NCBI RefSeq assembly: GCF_000019785.1
Contig: NC_010524.1
Location: 1,736,001-1,800,000 of the forward strand
Origin: Leptothrix cholodnii SP-6
GTDB taxonomy: Bacteria; Pseudomonadota; Gammaproteobacteria; Burkholderiales; Burkholderiaceae_C
Direction of reading: 5' to 3'
Length of the DNA: 64,000 bases
Position 1 is the stretch's first letter. The number at the start of each line of letters is the position of its first letter. This document shows positions 16,209-25,386 of the stretch, piece by piece. Position numbers and translations under genes: made by a program. Below the pieces are notes generated by a model. It searched no databases, had not been told where the DNA came from, and saw only the letters and a program-made list of their open reading frames with translations.

Positions 16209-18920
16209 ATGTCTGCAGTGCCCCAGAACCAGCCCGCAGCGGCAACCAACGATCCCGACACCCAGGAAACCCGCGAATGGATGGACGCACTGTCCGCCGT
16301 CATCGGTGCCGAGGGGGGTGAGCGCGCCCACTTCCTGCTCGAGCAGCTGATCGACCAGGCCCGCCAGGCCGGCATCGACGTGCCGTTCTCGGCCAACACG
16401 GCCTACGTCAACACCATCCCGACCGACCAGGAAGAGCGTTGCCCCGGCAACATCGAGATCGAGGAGCGCCTGCGCGCCTACATGCGCTGGAACGCGATGG
16501 CGATGGTGGTCAAGGCGAACCGCCACAACCCCGAGGACGGTGGCGACCTGGGCGGCCACATCGGCTCGTTCGCGTCGCTGGCGCACATGTTCGGCGCCGG
16601 CTTCAACCACTTCTGGCACGCCGAGAACGAGAACCACGGCGGCGACTGCCTCTACATCCAGGGCCACGTGTCGCCCGGTGTCTACGCCCGCGCCTACATG
16701 GAAGGCCGCCTGACCGAAGAGCAGCTGCTCAACTTCCGCCAGGAAGTCGACGGCAAGGGCCTGTCGAGCTACCCGCACCCGAAGCTGATGCCCGAGTTCT
16801 GGCAGTTCCCGACCGTCTCGATGGGCCTGGGCCCCTTGATGGCGATCTACCAGGCGCGTTTCCTGAAGTACCTGCACGCGCGCGGCATCGCCAACACCGA
16901 GAACCGCAAGGTCTGGGTCTTCTGCGGCGACGGCGAGATGGACGAACCCGAATCGCTCGGCGCGATCGGCCTGGCCGCACGCGAGAACCTCGACAACCTG
17001 ATCTTCGTCATCAACTGCAACCTGCAGCGCCTGGACGGCCCGGTGCGCGGCAACAGCAAGATCGTCCAGGAGCTCGAAGGCGAGTTCCGCGGCTCGGGCT
17101 GGAACGTCATCAAGCTGCTGTGGGGTTCGGGCTGGGACGCGCTGCTGGCGCGCGACAAGGACGGCGCGCTGCGCAAGCTGATGATGGAGACGCTCGACGG
17201 CGACTACCAGTCCTTCAAGGCCAACGACGGCGCCTACGTGCGCAAGCACTTCTTCGGTCGCGACCCGCGCACGCTGGAGATGGTGGCCAAGATGTCCGAC
17301 GACGACATCTGGAACCTCAAGCGCGGTGGCCACGATCCGCAGAAGGTCTACGCGGCGTACCACAAGGCGGTCAACCACAAGGGCCAGCCGACGGTGCTGC
17401 TGATCAAGACCGTCAAGGGCTTCGGCATGGGCAAGGTCGGCGAGGGCAAGAACACCGTCCACCAGACCAAGAAGCTGATCGACGAGGACATCAAGGCCTT
17501 CCGCGACCGCTTCAACATCCCCATCCCCGACAGCGAGCTGCCCAAGCTGCCGTTCTACAAGCCGGCCGACGACACGCCGGAAATGCGCTACCTGCACGAG
17601 CGCCGCAAGGCCCTGGGCGGCTACCTGCCCAAGCGCCGCGCCAAGGCCGACGAGAGCTTCACCGTGCCGTCGCTGGAAACCTTCAAGGCCGTGCTCGAGC
17701 CGACCGCCGAAGGCCGCGAGATCTCCACCACCCAGGCCTACGTGCGCTTCCTGACGCAGCTGCTGCGTGACCAGGCGATCGGCCCGCGCGTGGTGCCGAT
17801 CCTGGTCGACGAGGCCCGCACCTTCGGCATGGAAGGCCTGTTCCGCCAGGTCGGCATCTACAACCCCGCTGGTCAGAACTACACCCCGGTCGACAAGGAC
17901 CAGGTGATGTACTACCGCGAGGACAAGGCCGGCCAGATCCTGCAGGAAGGCATCAACGAAGCCGGCGGCATGAGCAGCTGGATCGCCGCGGCCACCTCGT
18001 ACAGTACGAGCAACCGGATCATGATCCCGTTCTACGTGTACTACTCGATGTTCGGCTTCCAGCGCATCGGCGACCTGGCCTGGGCGGCCGGCGACATGCA
18101 GGCGCGCGGCTTCCTGCTCGGCGGCACGTCGGGGCGCACCACGCTCAACGGCGAAGGCCTGCAGCACGAGGACGGCCATAGCCACATCCTGGCCGGCACG
18201 ATCCCGAACTGCATCAGCTACGACCCGACCTTCGCGCACGAGGTCGGCGTGATCATGCAGCACGGTTTGAAGCGCATGGTCGAGAAGCAGGAAAACGTCT
18301 TCTACTACCTGACCCTGCTCAACGAGAACTACCCGATGCCCGGCCTGAAGGCGGGCACCGAGGAGCAGATCATCAAGGGCATGTACCTGCTCGAAGAAGG
18401 CCAGGGCGCAGCCGGCGCACCGCGCGTCAACCTGCTGGGCTCGGGCACGATCCTGCGCGAGTCGCAGTTCGCCCGGCAGCTGCTGGCGCAGGACTGGGGC
18501 GTGGCTGCCAACGTCTGGAGCTGCCCGAGCTTCAACGAACTGGCCCGCGACGGCCAGGACGCCGAGCGCTTCAACCTGCTGCACCCGACCGCCACCCCCA
18601 AGGTGCCGTTCGTGGCGCAACAGCTGCAGCCGCACATCGGCCCGGTCGTGGCTTCGACCGACTACATGAAGAACTACGCCGACCAGATCCGCGCCTTCAT
18701 CCCGCGCGGGCGCAGCTTCAAGGTGCTGGGCACCGACGGCTTCGGCCGCAGTGACTTCCGCAGCAAGCTGCGCGAGCACTTCGAGATCAACCGCCATTAC
18801 ATCGTCGTGGCCGCCCTGCGCGCGCTGGCCGACGAAGGCGCCGTGCCGACCACCGTGGTGGCCGAGGCGATCGCCAAGTACGGCATCAAGGCCGACAAGA
18901 TCAACCCGCTGTACGCCTGA
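16209..18920 (+). CDS. aceE: Pyruvate dehydrogenase E1 component, homodimeric type
   Basis: This 903-residue protein is the thiamine-diphosphate-dependent E1 subunit that decarboxylates pyruvate and transfers the acetyl group to the lipoyl domains of E2. Length and sequence match the homodimeric AceE of gammaproteobacteria and betaproteobacteria. Visible landmarks are [11 protein letters not shown], the thiamine-diphosphate motif beginning [11 protein letters not shown], and the C-terminal [10 protein letters not shown] strong ribosome binding site (CAGGAGACACC) precedes the ATG. It begins an operon with aceF (20 bases downstream) and lpdA. The divergent neighbour is a two-component system, and the intergenic region carries AT-rich repeats that may control this operon. 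Confidence 0.97.
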   Translation: MSAVPQNQPAAATNDPDTQETREWMDALSAVIGAEGGERAHFLLEQLIDQARQAGIDVPFSANTAYVNTIPTDQEERCPGNIEIEERLRAYMRWNAMAMVVKANRHNPEDGGDLGGHIGSFASLAHMFGAGFNHFWHAENENHGGDCLYIQGHVSPGVYARAYMEGRLTEEQLLNFRQEVDGKGLSSYPHPKLMPEFWQFPTVSMGLGPLMAIYQARFLKYLHARGIANTENRKVWVFCGDGEMDEPESLGAIGLAARENLDNLIFVINCNLQRLDGPVRGNSKIVQELEGEFRGSGWNVIKLLWGSGWDALLARDKDGALRKLMMETLDGDYQSFKANDGAYVRKHFFGRDPRTLEMVAKMSDDDIWNLKRGGHDPQKVYAAYHKAVNHKGQPTVLLIKTVKGFGMGKVGEGKNTVHQTKKLIDEDIKAFRDRFNIPIPDSELPKLPFYKPADDTPEMRYLHERRKALGGYLPKRRAKADESFTVPSLETFKAVLEPTAEGREISTTQAYVRFLTQLLRDQAIGPRVVPILVDEARTFGMEGLFRQVGIYNPAGQNYTPVDKDQVMYYREDKAGQILQEGINEAGGMSSWIAAATSYSTSNRIMIPFYVYYSMFGFQRIGDLAWAAGDMQARGFLLGGTSGRTTLNGEGLQHEDGHSHILAGTIPNCISYDPTFAHEVGVIMQHGLKRMVEKQENVFYYLTLLNENYPMPGLKAGTEEQIIKGMYLLEEGQGAAGAPRVNLLGSGTILRESQFARQLLAQDWGVAANVWSCPSFNELARDGQDAERFNLLHPTATPKVPFVAQQLQPHIGPVVASTDYMKNYADQIRAFIPRGRSFKVLGTDGFGRSDFRSKLREHFEINRHYIVVAALRALADEGAVPTTVVAEAIAKYGIKADKINPLYA

Positions 18921-18940
18921 GCCGTTCCGGAGACAACAAC

Positions 18941-19180
18941 ATGGCATTGATTGAAGTGAAGGTCCCCGACATCGGGGATTTCAAGGACGTCGCGATCATC
19001 GAACTGCTGGTCAAGCCGGGTGACACCGTCAAGGCCGAGCAGAGCCTGCTCACCGTCGAGAGCGACAAGGCCTCGATGGAGATCCCCAGCTCGCACGCCG
19101 GCGTGGTCAAGGACCTCAAGGTCGCCCTGGGCGACAAGATCAACGAAGGCACCGTGGTGCTGACGCTCGAGGTGGCCGGT
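18941..19180 (+). repeat. Lipoyl-domain coding repeat 1 (aceF, first domain)
   Basis: This segment encodes a lipoyl domain that is almost identical to those at about 19290-19515 and 20624-20863. The central stretch from [15 protein letters not shown] through [15 protein letters not shown] is shared by all three, differing at single positions. Similarity is also evident at the nucleotide level, which points to recent duplication or ongoing gene conversion. Confidence 0.85.
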
Positions 19181-20605
19181 GCCGCCGCGCCGGCTCCGGC
19201 ACCTGCCGCAGCGGCTGCGGTGCCTGCACCGGCCCCGGCTGCTCCGGCGGCCGCGCCGGTGGCGGCACCCGCTGCGGCTGCGGCCGGCCCGATCGAGATC
19301 TTCGTGCCCGACATCGGTGATTTCGACTCGGTCGCGGTGATCGAGCTGCTGGTCAAGCCGGGTGACACCGTCAAGGCCGAGCAGAGCCTGATCACGGTCG
19401 AGAGCGACAAGGCCTCGATGGAGATCCCGTCGTCGCATGCCGGCGTGATCAAGGAACTCAAGGTCAAGCTCGGCGACAAGGTCAGCAAGGGTTCGCTGGT
19501 CGCGATCATCGAAGGCGCGGCCGGTGCCGCACCGGCTGCGGCTGCCCCGGCGCCTGCCGCTGCTGCCGCGCCTGCAGCCGCACCTGTCGCTGCGGCGGCT
19601 GCCGTGGTGGCAGCGCCTGCCGCGGCCAGCGTGCCGGCCCACGATCCCACCGTGCTGAACCTGTCGCTGCCGCACGCATCGCCCAGCATCCGCAAGTTCG
19701 CCCGCGAACTGGGCGTGCCGCTGGCCGAGGTCAAGGGCTCCGGCCCCAAGGGCCGCATCACCGAGGTCGACGTGCAAGGCTTCGTCAAGGGCGTGATGGC
19801 CGGCACCGCGCAGACCGCGGCGCAGAAGGCCAAGGCGCCCGCACCGGCTGCGGCCGGTGGTGGCGAGGCCTTCCCGGGCCTGCTGGCCTGGCCCAAGGTC
19901 GATTTCGCCAAGTTCGGCCCGGTCGAGCGCAAGGACCTCTCGCGCATCAAGAAGATCTCGGGCGCCAACCTGCACCGCAACTGGGTGATCATTCCGCACG
20001 TCACGAACCATGACGACGCGGACATCACCGATCTCGAAGCCTTCCGCGTTGCCACCAACAAGGAAAACGAGAAGTCCGGCGTCAAGGTCACGATGCTGGC
20101 CTTCATGATCAAGGCGGCGGTCGCGGCGCTGAAGAAGTTCCCCGAGTTCAACGCCTCGCTCGACGGCGACACGCTGGTGCTCAAGAACTACTTCCACATC
20201 GGCTTCGCGGCCGATACGCCCAACGGCCTGATGGTCCCGGTGATCAAGGATGCCGACAAGAAGGGCATCTTCCAGATCAGCACCGAGATGGGCGAGCTGG
20301 CCAAGAAGGCCCGCGACGGCAAGCTCGGCCCCGCCGAGATGAGCGGCGGCTGCTTCAGCATCAGCTCGCTCGGCGGCATCGGCGGGCGCTATTTCACGCC
20401 CATCATCAATGCGCCGGAAGTGGCCATCATGGGCGTGTGCAAGAGCGCCATCGAGCCCAAGTGGGACGGCAAGGCCTTCCAGCCGCGCCTGATGCTGCCG
20501 CTGTCGCTGTCGTGGGATCACCGCGTCATCGACGGCGCGGCTGCGGCCCGCTTCAACGTCTACTTCGCATCGCTGCTGGCGGACTTCCGCCGCATCGTGC
20601 TCTGA
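18941..20605 (+). CDS. aceF: Dihydrolipoyl transacetylase, E2 of pyruvate dehydrogenase, two lipoyl domains
   Basis: This 554-residue E2 core subunit has two N-terminal lipoyl domains (about residues 1-80 and 119-195), each with the lipoylated Lys in ESDKASM. They are joined by flexible Ala/Pro linkers. A peripheral subunit-binding domain follows near 243-282 ([12 protein letters not shown]...[11 protein letters not shown]), then the catalytic acetyltransferase domain. That domain carries the active-site motif DHRVIDG, with catalytic His near 527. It forms the structural core of the complex and passes acetyl groups to CoA. E. coli has three lipoyl domains on E2; here there are two, and a third sits on the downstream E3. 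Confidence 0.97.
   Translation: MALIEVKVPDIGDFKDVAIIELLVKPGDTVKAEQSLLTVESDKASMEIPSSHAGVVKDLKVALGDKINEGTVVLTLEVAGAAAPAPAPAAAAAVPAPAPAAPAAAPVAAPAAAAAGPIEIFVPDIGDFDSVAVIELLVKPGDTVKAEQSLITVESDKASMEIPSSHAGVIKELKVKLGDKVSKGSLVAIIEGAAGAAPAAAAPAPAAAAAPAAAPVAAAAAVVAAPAAASVPAHDPTVLNLSLPHASPSIRKFARELGVPLAEVKGSGPKGRITEVDVQGFVKGVMAGTAQTAAQKAKAPAPAAAGGGEAFPGLLAWPKVDFAKFGPVERKDLSRIKKISGANLHRNWVIIPHVTNHDDADITDLEAFRVATNKENEKSGVKVTMLAFMIKAAVAALKKFPEFNASLDGDTLVLKNYFHIGFAADTPNGLMVPVIKDADKKGIFQISTEMGELAKKARDGKLGPAEMSGGCFSISSLGGIGGRYFTPIINAPEVAIMGVCKSAIEPKWDGKAFQPRLMLPLSLSWDHRVIDGAAAARFNVYFASLLADFRRIVL
19290..19515 (+). repeat. Lipoyl-domain coding repeat 2 (aceF, second domain)
   Basis: This is the second lipoyl domain of E2. 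The core around the lipoylated Lys matches repeats 1 and 3, while the flanks differ ([16 protein letters not shown] at the start, [12 protein letters not shown] at the end). It is therefore the most diverged copy outside the core. Confidence 0.85.
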
Positions 20606-20623
20606 TCACAAGGAGCACCAGAC

Positions 20624-20863
20624 ATGGCATTGATCGAAGTGCAAGTGCCGGACATCGGCGACTTCAAGGACGTGGCGATCATCGAGCTGCTGGTCAAGCC
20701 CGGCGACACGGTGAAGGCCGAGCAGAGCCTGATCACCGTCGAGTCCGACAAGGCCTCGATGGAGATCCCCAGCTCGCACGCCGGCGTGATCAAGGAACTG
20801 CGCGTCAAGCTCGGTGACAAGATCAACCAGGGCGACGTGCTGCTGACGCTGGAAGCCGCAGGC
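20624..20863 (+). repeat. Lipoyl-domain coding repeat 3 (lpdA N-terminus)
   Basis: The N-terminal lipoyl domain of E3 begins [18 protein letters not shown], matching the first E2 domain except for one residue. Its later part ([13 protein letters not shown]) is closer to the second E2 domain. This mixed pattern suggests a mosaic formed by recombination among the copies. Confidence 0.85.
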
Positions 20864-22447
20864 GCTGCGGCGCCGGCTGCTGCGCCTGCTCCGGCACCGG
20901 CCGCGGCTGCTCCGGTGGCCGCACCGGCACCGGTTGCCGTGGCGGCCGGCCCGGCCGGCAGCTACAGCGGCGCGGCCGATGTCGAGTGCGACCTGCTCGT
21001 GCTCGGCGCCGGCCCCGGCGGCTATTCGGCGGCGTTCCGCGCAGCCGATCTGGGCCTCAAGGTCGTGATCGTCGAGCGTTACGCGACGCTCGGCGGCGTC
21101 TGCCTGAACGTCGGTTGCATCCCGTCGAAGGCGCTGCTGCACGTGGCCGCCGTCATGGACGAGGTCAGCCACCTGGGCGACCTGGGCGTCGACTTCGGCG
21201 CGCCGAGCGTCAACGTCGACAAGCTGCGTGGCCACAAGGAAAAGGTCATCGGCAAGCTGACCGGCGGCCTGGCCGCGATGGCCAAGATGCGCAAGGTCAC
21301 GACCGTGCGCGGCGTGGGCACCTTCCTCGATCCGTACCACGTGCAGGTCGAAGAAACCGCCGGCACCGGCACCGAGCGGGCCGGCGCGAGCAAGGTCGTG
21401 AAGTTCAAGCACGCCATCATCGCCGCGGGTTCGCAGTCGGTGAAGCTGCCATTCTTCCCGGCGGACGACCGCATCGTCGACTCGACCGGGGCGCTCGCAC
21501 TCCAGGGCGTGCCCAAGAAGATGTTGATCGTCGGTGGCGGCATCATCGGCCTCGAAATGGGCACGGTGTATTCGACGCTGGGCGCACGCCTGGACGTGGT
21601 CGAGATGCTCGACGGCCTGATGCAGGGCGCCGACCGCGACCTGGTCAAGATCTGGCAGAAGATGAACGCGCACCGCTTCGACAACATCATGTTGAAGACC
21701 AAGACGGTCGGAGCCGTTGCCACGCCCGAAGGCATCAAGGTGCAGTTCGAGGGCTTGGACGGCACCAAGACCGAAGGCCTGTACGACCTGGTGCTTCAAG
21801 CCGTGGGCCGCTCGCCCAACGGCAAGAAGATCGGCGCCGACAAGGCCGGCGTGGCTGTGACCGATCGCGGCTTCATCAACGTCGACATCCAGATGCGCAC
21901 CAACGTGCCGCACATCTTCGCCATCGGCGACATCGTCGGCCAGCCCATGCTCGCCCACAAGGCGGTGCACGAGGCGCATGTGGCCGCCGAGGTCATCGCC
22001 GGCACGCTGCAGGGCAACCAGGAGCTGGCCTCGGCCGCCTTCAACGCCCGCGTGATCCCGAGCGTGGCCTACACCGACCCTGAAGTGGCGTGGGTGGGCC
22101 TGACCGAAGATCAGGCCAAGGCGCAGGGCATCAAGGTCAAGAAGGGCCTGTTCCCGTGGACGGCGTCGGGCCGCGCCATCGCCAACGGCCGCGACGAGGG
22201 CGTGACCAAGCTGCTGTTCGACGATTCGCCCGAGGCCCACGGCCACGGCAAGATCCTTGGCGGCGGCATGGTCGGCACGCATGCGGGCGACATGATCGGC
22301 GAGATCGCGCTGGCGATCGAGATGGGCGCCGACGCGGTCGACATCGGCAAGACCATCCACCCGCACCCGACGCTCGGCGAGAGCATCGGCATGGCCGCGG
22401 AAGTGGCGCACGGCAGCTGCACCGACCTGCCGCCGACGCGCAAGTGA
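20624..22447 (+). CDS. lpdA: Dihydrolipoyl dehydrogenase (E3) with N-terminal lipoyl domain
   Basis: E3 reoxidises dihydrolipoyl groups with FAD and NAD+. This 607-residue form carries an extra lipoyl domain (residues 1-80, Lys in ESDKASM) and an Ala/Pro linker before the flavoprotein core. The core has the FAD-binding [13 protein letters not shown], the redox-active disulfide in [13 protein letters not shown] (Cys160 and Cys165), an NAD-binding [10 protein letters not shown] and the C-terminal HPHPTLGES motif with the catalytic His-Glu pair. Lipoyl-bearing E3 proteins are known in several betaproteobacteria. It ends the aceE-aceF-lpdA operon and is followed by a strong terminator. Confidence 0.97.
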   Translation: MALIEVQVPDIGDFKDVAIIELLVKPGDTVKAEQSLITVESDKASMEIPSSHAGVIKELRVKLGDKINQGDVLLTLEAAGAAAPAAAPAPAPAAAAPVAAPAPVAVAAGPAGSYSGAADVECDLLVLGAGPGGYSAAFRAADLGLKVVIVERYATLGGVCLNVGCIPSKALLHVAAVMDEVSHLGDLGVDFGAPSVNVDKLRGHKEKVIGKLTGGLAAMAKMRKVTTVRGVGTFLDPYHVQVEETAGTGTERAGASKVVKFKHAIIAAGSQSVKLPFFPADDRIVDSTGALALQGVPKKMLIVGGGIIGLEMGTVYSTLGARLDVVEMLDGLMQGADRDLVKIWQKMNAHRFDNIMLKTKTVGAVATPEGIKVQFEGLDGTKTEGLYDLVLQAVGRSPNGKKIGADKAGVAVTDRGFINVDIQMRTNVPHIFAIGDIVGQPMLAHKAVHEAHVAAEVIAGTLQGNQELASAAFNARVIPSVAYTDPEVAWVGLTEDQAKAQGIKVKKGLFPWTASGRAIANGRDEGVTKLLFDDSPEAHGHGKILGGGMVGTHAGDMIGEIALAIEMGADAVDIGKTIHPHPTLGESIGMAAEVAHGSCTDLPPTRK

Positions 22448-22523
22448 TCGTGAAGGTCATCGCGCAAGTGATCGCGCACTGAACGGCGGTCGACCGGGCT
22501 CGGGCCCGGTCGCCTCGTTCGAC

Positions 22524-22556
22524 AAGCCCGCCGTCCGACCGGACCGCGGGCTTTTT
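22524..22556. terminator. Rho-independent terminator after lpdA
   Basis: A 13-base-pair stem with one mismatch (AAGCCCGCCGTCC paired with GGACCGCGGGCTT, loop GACC) is followed by a run of six T on the plus strand. It ends the pyruvate dehydrogenase operon. The A residues at its left side give a short T run on the other strand, so it may also stop the convergent hydrolase gene, whose stop is at 22557. Confidence 0.85.
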
Positions 22557-23558
22557 TCATGGCACGGCTGGCGTGTCTGCCGTGGGCTGGCTGGCCAGCC
22601 AGATCGCCAGGCCCTGGCCGTTGAGCCTGATGTCGGTTTCCAGCAGGGCCTCGGCCAGCAGCAGCGGCAGCATCGATCCGGCCCGATTGGCAGCGGTGAG
22701 CAGGATGTTGCGCATCAGCTCGATCATGGCGGCCTCGCGTTGCGCATCGGTGGCGCCGGGGTTGGCGCGGGCCCAGGCCAGCGCGTAGTGCTCCAGCACT
22801 TCGAGCTGGTCGAACAGCTGCGCCGCCAGGTCGGGTACGTTGCCGAGCCGGCCGTAGTGGGTCGGGTAGATCCACTGCGGCTCGGTCTGCAGCATGCGCT
22901 CGATCGACGCGCGCATCGCCTGCGGGTCGAACTGCACCGGCGTGCTGCTGGGCAGGATGTAGGCGCTGTCCGGGCCCTGCGGGCCGTCGAACTCGCGGTA
23001 GCTGATGCCGAAGGTGTCGCCGGTGAACCAGCCGCGGCTGGTGGCGTCCCAGATGCAGTGGTGGTGGCGGGCGTGGCCGGGGCTGTCGATCAGGCGCAGC
23101 GGGCGGCTGCCGAGCTGCACCGTCATCTCGTCGTGGCTCTCGAGCACGCGTTCGGCCGGGATCGGCTGGATCTCGCCGTAGGTGCGCGCCACTTCCTCGG
23201 CGCCGTAGACCGCCTGCGCGCCCTTGATCAGCGCGACCGGGTTGATCAGGTGGCGGGCGCCGCGCGGGTGGATCAGCGCGCGGGCGTTCGGCAGCTGCTG
23301 CATCAGCAGGCCGGCGCCGCCGGCGTGGTCGAGGTGCACGTGGGTCGGGATGACCCAGTCGACCGCCTCAACCCCCAGGCCGTGGAACGCGAGTGCGGCC
23401 AGCAGGCGTGGCACGCCGGCGTTGTGGCCGGTGTCGATGAAGGCGGCGCGGCCGTCGCTGATCAGCAGGTAGGCGGCGTCGAAGTTCGGGCGGTGGAAAC
23501 CGGTGTCGATCACCGTGATGCCGTGGTCGAGCGGCTGGATGAAGTCGGGTGCGGACAT
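22557..23558 (-). CDS. Metallo-beta-lactamase-fold hydrolase
   Basis: This 333-residue protein has the zinc-binding signature THVHLDHAGG (His73, His75, Asp77, His78), further ligand motifs SPGHARHHH and FTGDTFG, and the late His in YPTHYG. Together these define a complete binuclear metallo-beta-lactamase site. The C-terminal extension of about 100 residues is helical. Relatives include glyoxalase II-type and other thioester or lactone hydrolases, and the substrate is not evident. The ATG at 23558 is chosen because the fold begins shortly after it. It is divergent from the DUF4124-glutaredoxin gene. Confidence 0.85.
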   Translation of the reverse strand: MSAPDFIQPLDHGITVIDTGFHRPNFDAAYLLISDGRAAFIDTGHNAGVPRLLAALAFHGLGVEAVDWVIPTHVHLDHAGGAGLLMQQLPNARALIHPRGARHLINPVALIKGAQAVYGAEEVARTYGEIQPIPAERVLESHDEMTVQLGSRPLRLIDSPGHARHHHCIWDATSRGWFTGDTFGISYREFDGPQGPDSAYILPSSTPVQFDPQAMRASIERMLQTEPQWIYPTHYGRLGNVPDLAAQLFDQLEVLEHYALAWARANPGATDAQREAAMIELMRNILLTAANRAGSMLPLLLAEALLETDIRLNGQGLAIWLASQPTADTPAVP

Positions 23559-23676
23559 GGGGTTCGGGTTCGGGTGTGAGGGTGGGCGCGTGCATGCTAG
23601 CGCCCGCCGGACGGGCTGATAGCATCCCCGGCAATCACCGTGGCGGCCTTGCCGCGGTGCGGCGAGGAGACTTCTG

Positions 23677-24312
23677 ATGGCTGCAAATCCTGTTCGTCCG
23701 ACTGCCCCGAAGCGGCGTTTCGGTGGGCTGGTCGGCCTGCTGCTGATCGGCGGTGCCGGCGCTGCGGTGGCGCAGTACAAGGTGGTGGCGCCGGACGGAT
23801 CGGTCACCTACACCGACCGCGTCCCGGCTGCGGCCAGCAGCCGCACCCAGCCCTTGCGTGCGGGCGCCGGCGGCGCCGACGGCGCGGCCGAGCTGCCGTT
23901 CGTGCTGCGCCAGGTGATGGCGCGGTATCCGGTCACGCTCTACACCGCGCCGGCCTGCGCGCCGTGCGACACCGCCCGCCAGCTGCTGCGCCAGCGCGGC
24001 GTGCCGCTGGTCGAACGCAGCGTACCCACGCCCGACGATGTCGGCGAGCTGCGCCGCATCGAGCAGACCACCGACCTGCCGATCCTGCGGCTGGGCTCGC
24101 AGCGCCTGGTCGGCTACAGCGCCGACGAGTGGACGGCGATGCTCGATGCGGCCGGCTACCCGCGCCAGTCGATGCTGCCGGGCAGCTATCGCCAGCCGGC
24201 GGCCCGGCCGCTGATCGCGCCGCGCACGGCCCAGCCCGCGGCGATCGAGGCGCCGCGGCCCGCCAACGCGCCGGAGCCGACGGCCGCAGGTGCCGGTGGC
24301 ATCCGTTTCTGA
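23677..24312 (+). CDS. Glutaredoxin-family protein with N-terminal DUF4124 domain, exported
   Basis: This 211-residue protein has an N-terminal hydrophobic segment (about 15-32) ending AVAQ, probably a signal peptide. A short DUF4124 motif follows (YKVVAPDGSVTYTDRVP), then a thioredoxin/glutaredoxin fold with a CAPC active site (Cys94 and Cys97, in TAPACAPCDTARQ). The cis-Pro region is visible as TTDLPILRLG. The C-terminal 50 residues are rich in Pro and Ala. It probably acts as a periplasmic thiol-disulfide protein. It overlaps the following ApbE gene by 23 bases if that gene uses its GTG start, so the two are likely co-expressed. Confidence 0.85.
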   Translation: MAANPVRPTAPKRRFGGLVGLLLIGGAGAAVAQYKVVAPDGSVTYTDRVPAAASSRTQPLRAGAGGADGAAELPFVLRQVMARYPVTLYTAPACAPCDTARQLLRQRGVPLVERSVPTPDDVGELRRIEQTTDLPILRLGSQRLVGYSADEWTAMLDAAGYPRQSMLPGSYRQPAARPLIAPRTAQPAAIEAPRPANAPEPTAAGAGGIRF

Positions 24313-25243
24313 GCCCGGCCGGGTGCCGTCCGGCGTGTCGGTCGCACCGCTCGTCGAGCCGACCGCCGACGGCTGGCGCGTCGCCTTCGCGGCGATGGCC
24401 AGCCCCTGCGAACTGCTGCTGCAAGGCGGCGACGCGGCCCTGGCGCGCCGGCTCGGCGAGATCGCGCACGGTGAGGCGCAGCGCATCGAGCACAAGTTCA
24501 GCCGCTACCGCGACGACAGCGTGCTGGCGCGCCTGCATGCGAGCGCCGGCGAGGCGGTCGAGGTCGATGCCGAAACCGCCGACCTGCTCGACTTTGCCGC
24601 CCATTGCCACGCGCTCAGCGGCGGGCTGTTCGACATCACCAGCGGCGTGTTGCGGGCGGCCTGGCGCTTCGACGGCTCCGACCGCCTGCCCGACCCGGCG
24701 CAGGTGACGGCCTTGCTCGGGCAGGTCGGCTGGCCGCGCCTCCAGTGGCAGCGGCCGTGGCTGACGCTGGCGCCGGGCATGCAGATCGACCTGGGCGGCA
24801 TCGGCAAGGAATACGCGGTCGACCGCACGCTCGGCCTGCTGCGTGCGCAGACCGGGCTGCCGGTGCTGGTGAACTTCGGCGGCGACCTGATCGTCAGCGG
24901 GCCGCGCCTGGATGCGGCCGGCCAGCCGCGACCCTGGCAGGTCGGCATCGAGCCACCGGATCGGCCGTCGGCGTCACGCGTGCCGGCGATCGTGCTGCTG
25001 CACGGCGGCGCGCTGGCCACCAGCGGCGACGCCCGCCGCTTTCTGCTCAAGGACGGCGTGCGCTACGGCCACGTGCTCGATCCGCGCACCGGCTGGCCGG
25101 TGCCGGGCACGCCGCGTTCGGTCACGGTGGCGGCGCCGACCTGCACCGAGGCCGGCCTGCTCAGCACGCTGGCGCTGCTGCAGGGCGCGCAGGCCGAGGC
25201 GTTCCTGCAGGCGCAGGGCGTGCCGCACTGGGTGTTGAACTGA
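24290..25243 (+). CDS. apbE: FAD:protein FMN transferase (ApbE family)
   Basis: ApbE enzymes attach FMN covalently to Thr residues of proteins such as NqrB/NqrC and RnfG/RnfD. The family core is present: AFAAMASPCELLLQG, FSRYRDDSVLARLH, GGLFDITSG, QIDLGGIGKEYAVDR, NFGGDLIVSG and HVLDPRTGWPV. The listed start is a GTG at 24290 that overlaps the previous gene; a GTG at 24323 is an alternative, and the true start is uncertain. There is no lipobox, so unlike many ApbE proteins this one is probably not a lipoprotein. The target flavoprotein is not encoded in this window. Confidence 0.9.
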   Translation: MPVASVSEPGRVPSGVSVAPLVEPTADGWRVAFAAMASPCELLLQGGDAALARRLGEIAHGEAQRIEHKFSRYRDDSVLARLHASAGEAVEVDAETADLLDFAAHCHALSGGLFDITSGVLRAAWRFDGSDRLPDPAQVTALLGQVGWPRLQWQRPWLTLAPGMQIDLGGIGKEYAVDRTLGLLRAQTGLPVLVNFGGDLIVSGPRLDAAGQPRPWQVGIEPPDRPSASRVPAIVLLHGGALATSGDARRFLLKDGVRYGHVLDPRTGWPVPGTPRSVTVAAPTCTEAGLLSTLALLQGAQAEAFLQAQGVPHWVLN

Positions 25244-25261
25244 ATCGGCGAAGGCAGAAAC

Positions 25262-25300
25262 GGGGAGGCCCGGACTGCCTGTGCCAGCCCGGGCCTCCCC
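25262..25300. terminator. GC-rich hairpin between convergent apbE and phoX
   Basis: A perfect 12-base-pair stem (GGGGAGGCCCGG with CCGGGCCTCCCC, 15-base loop) lies 19 bases past the apbE stop. No T run follows, so termination may be weak or Rho-assisted. A smaller inverted repeat (GCCCGGTT/AACCGGGC) lies nearby at about 25364-25381, closer to the phoX stop. Confidence 0.5.
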
Positions 25301-25386
25301 TCCCTGTCCTTCTTGTGCTCCCTGATTTCTGCGCGCTGTCGTGCGCGCTGTGCTGCTCGCGGATGCCCGGTTGAACCGGGCCTGCC

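Noticed and set aside
16080..18947. A 955-codon open frame on the minus strand opposite aceE
   Set aside because: It is exactly antisense to a clear, full-length aceE. Long antisense frames are common in GC-rich coding DNA, and the translation is His/Ala/Asp/Val-rich with no domain.
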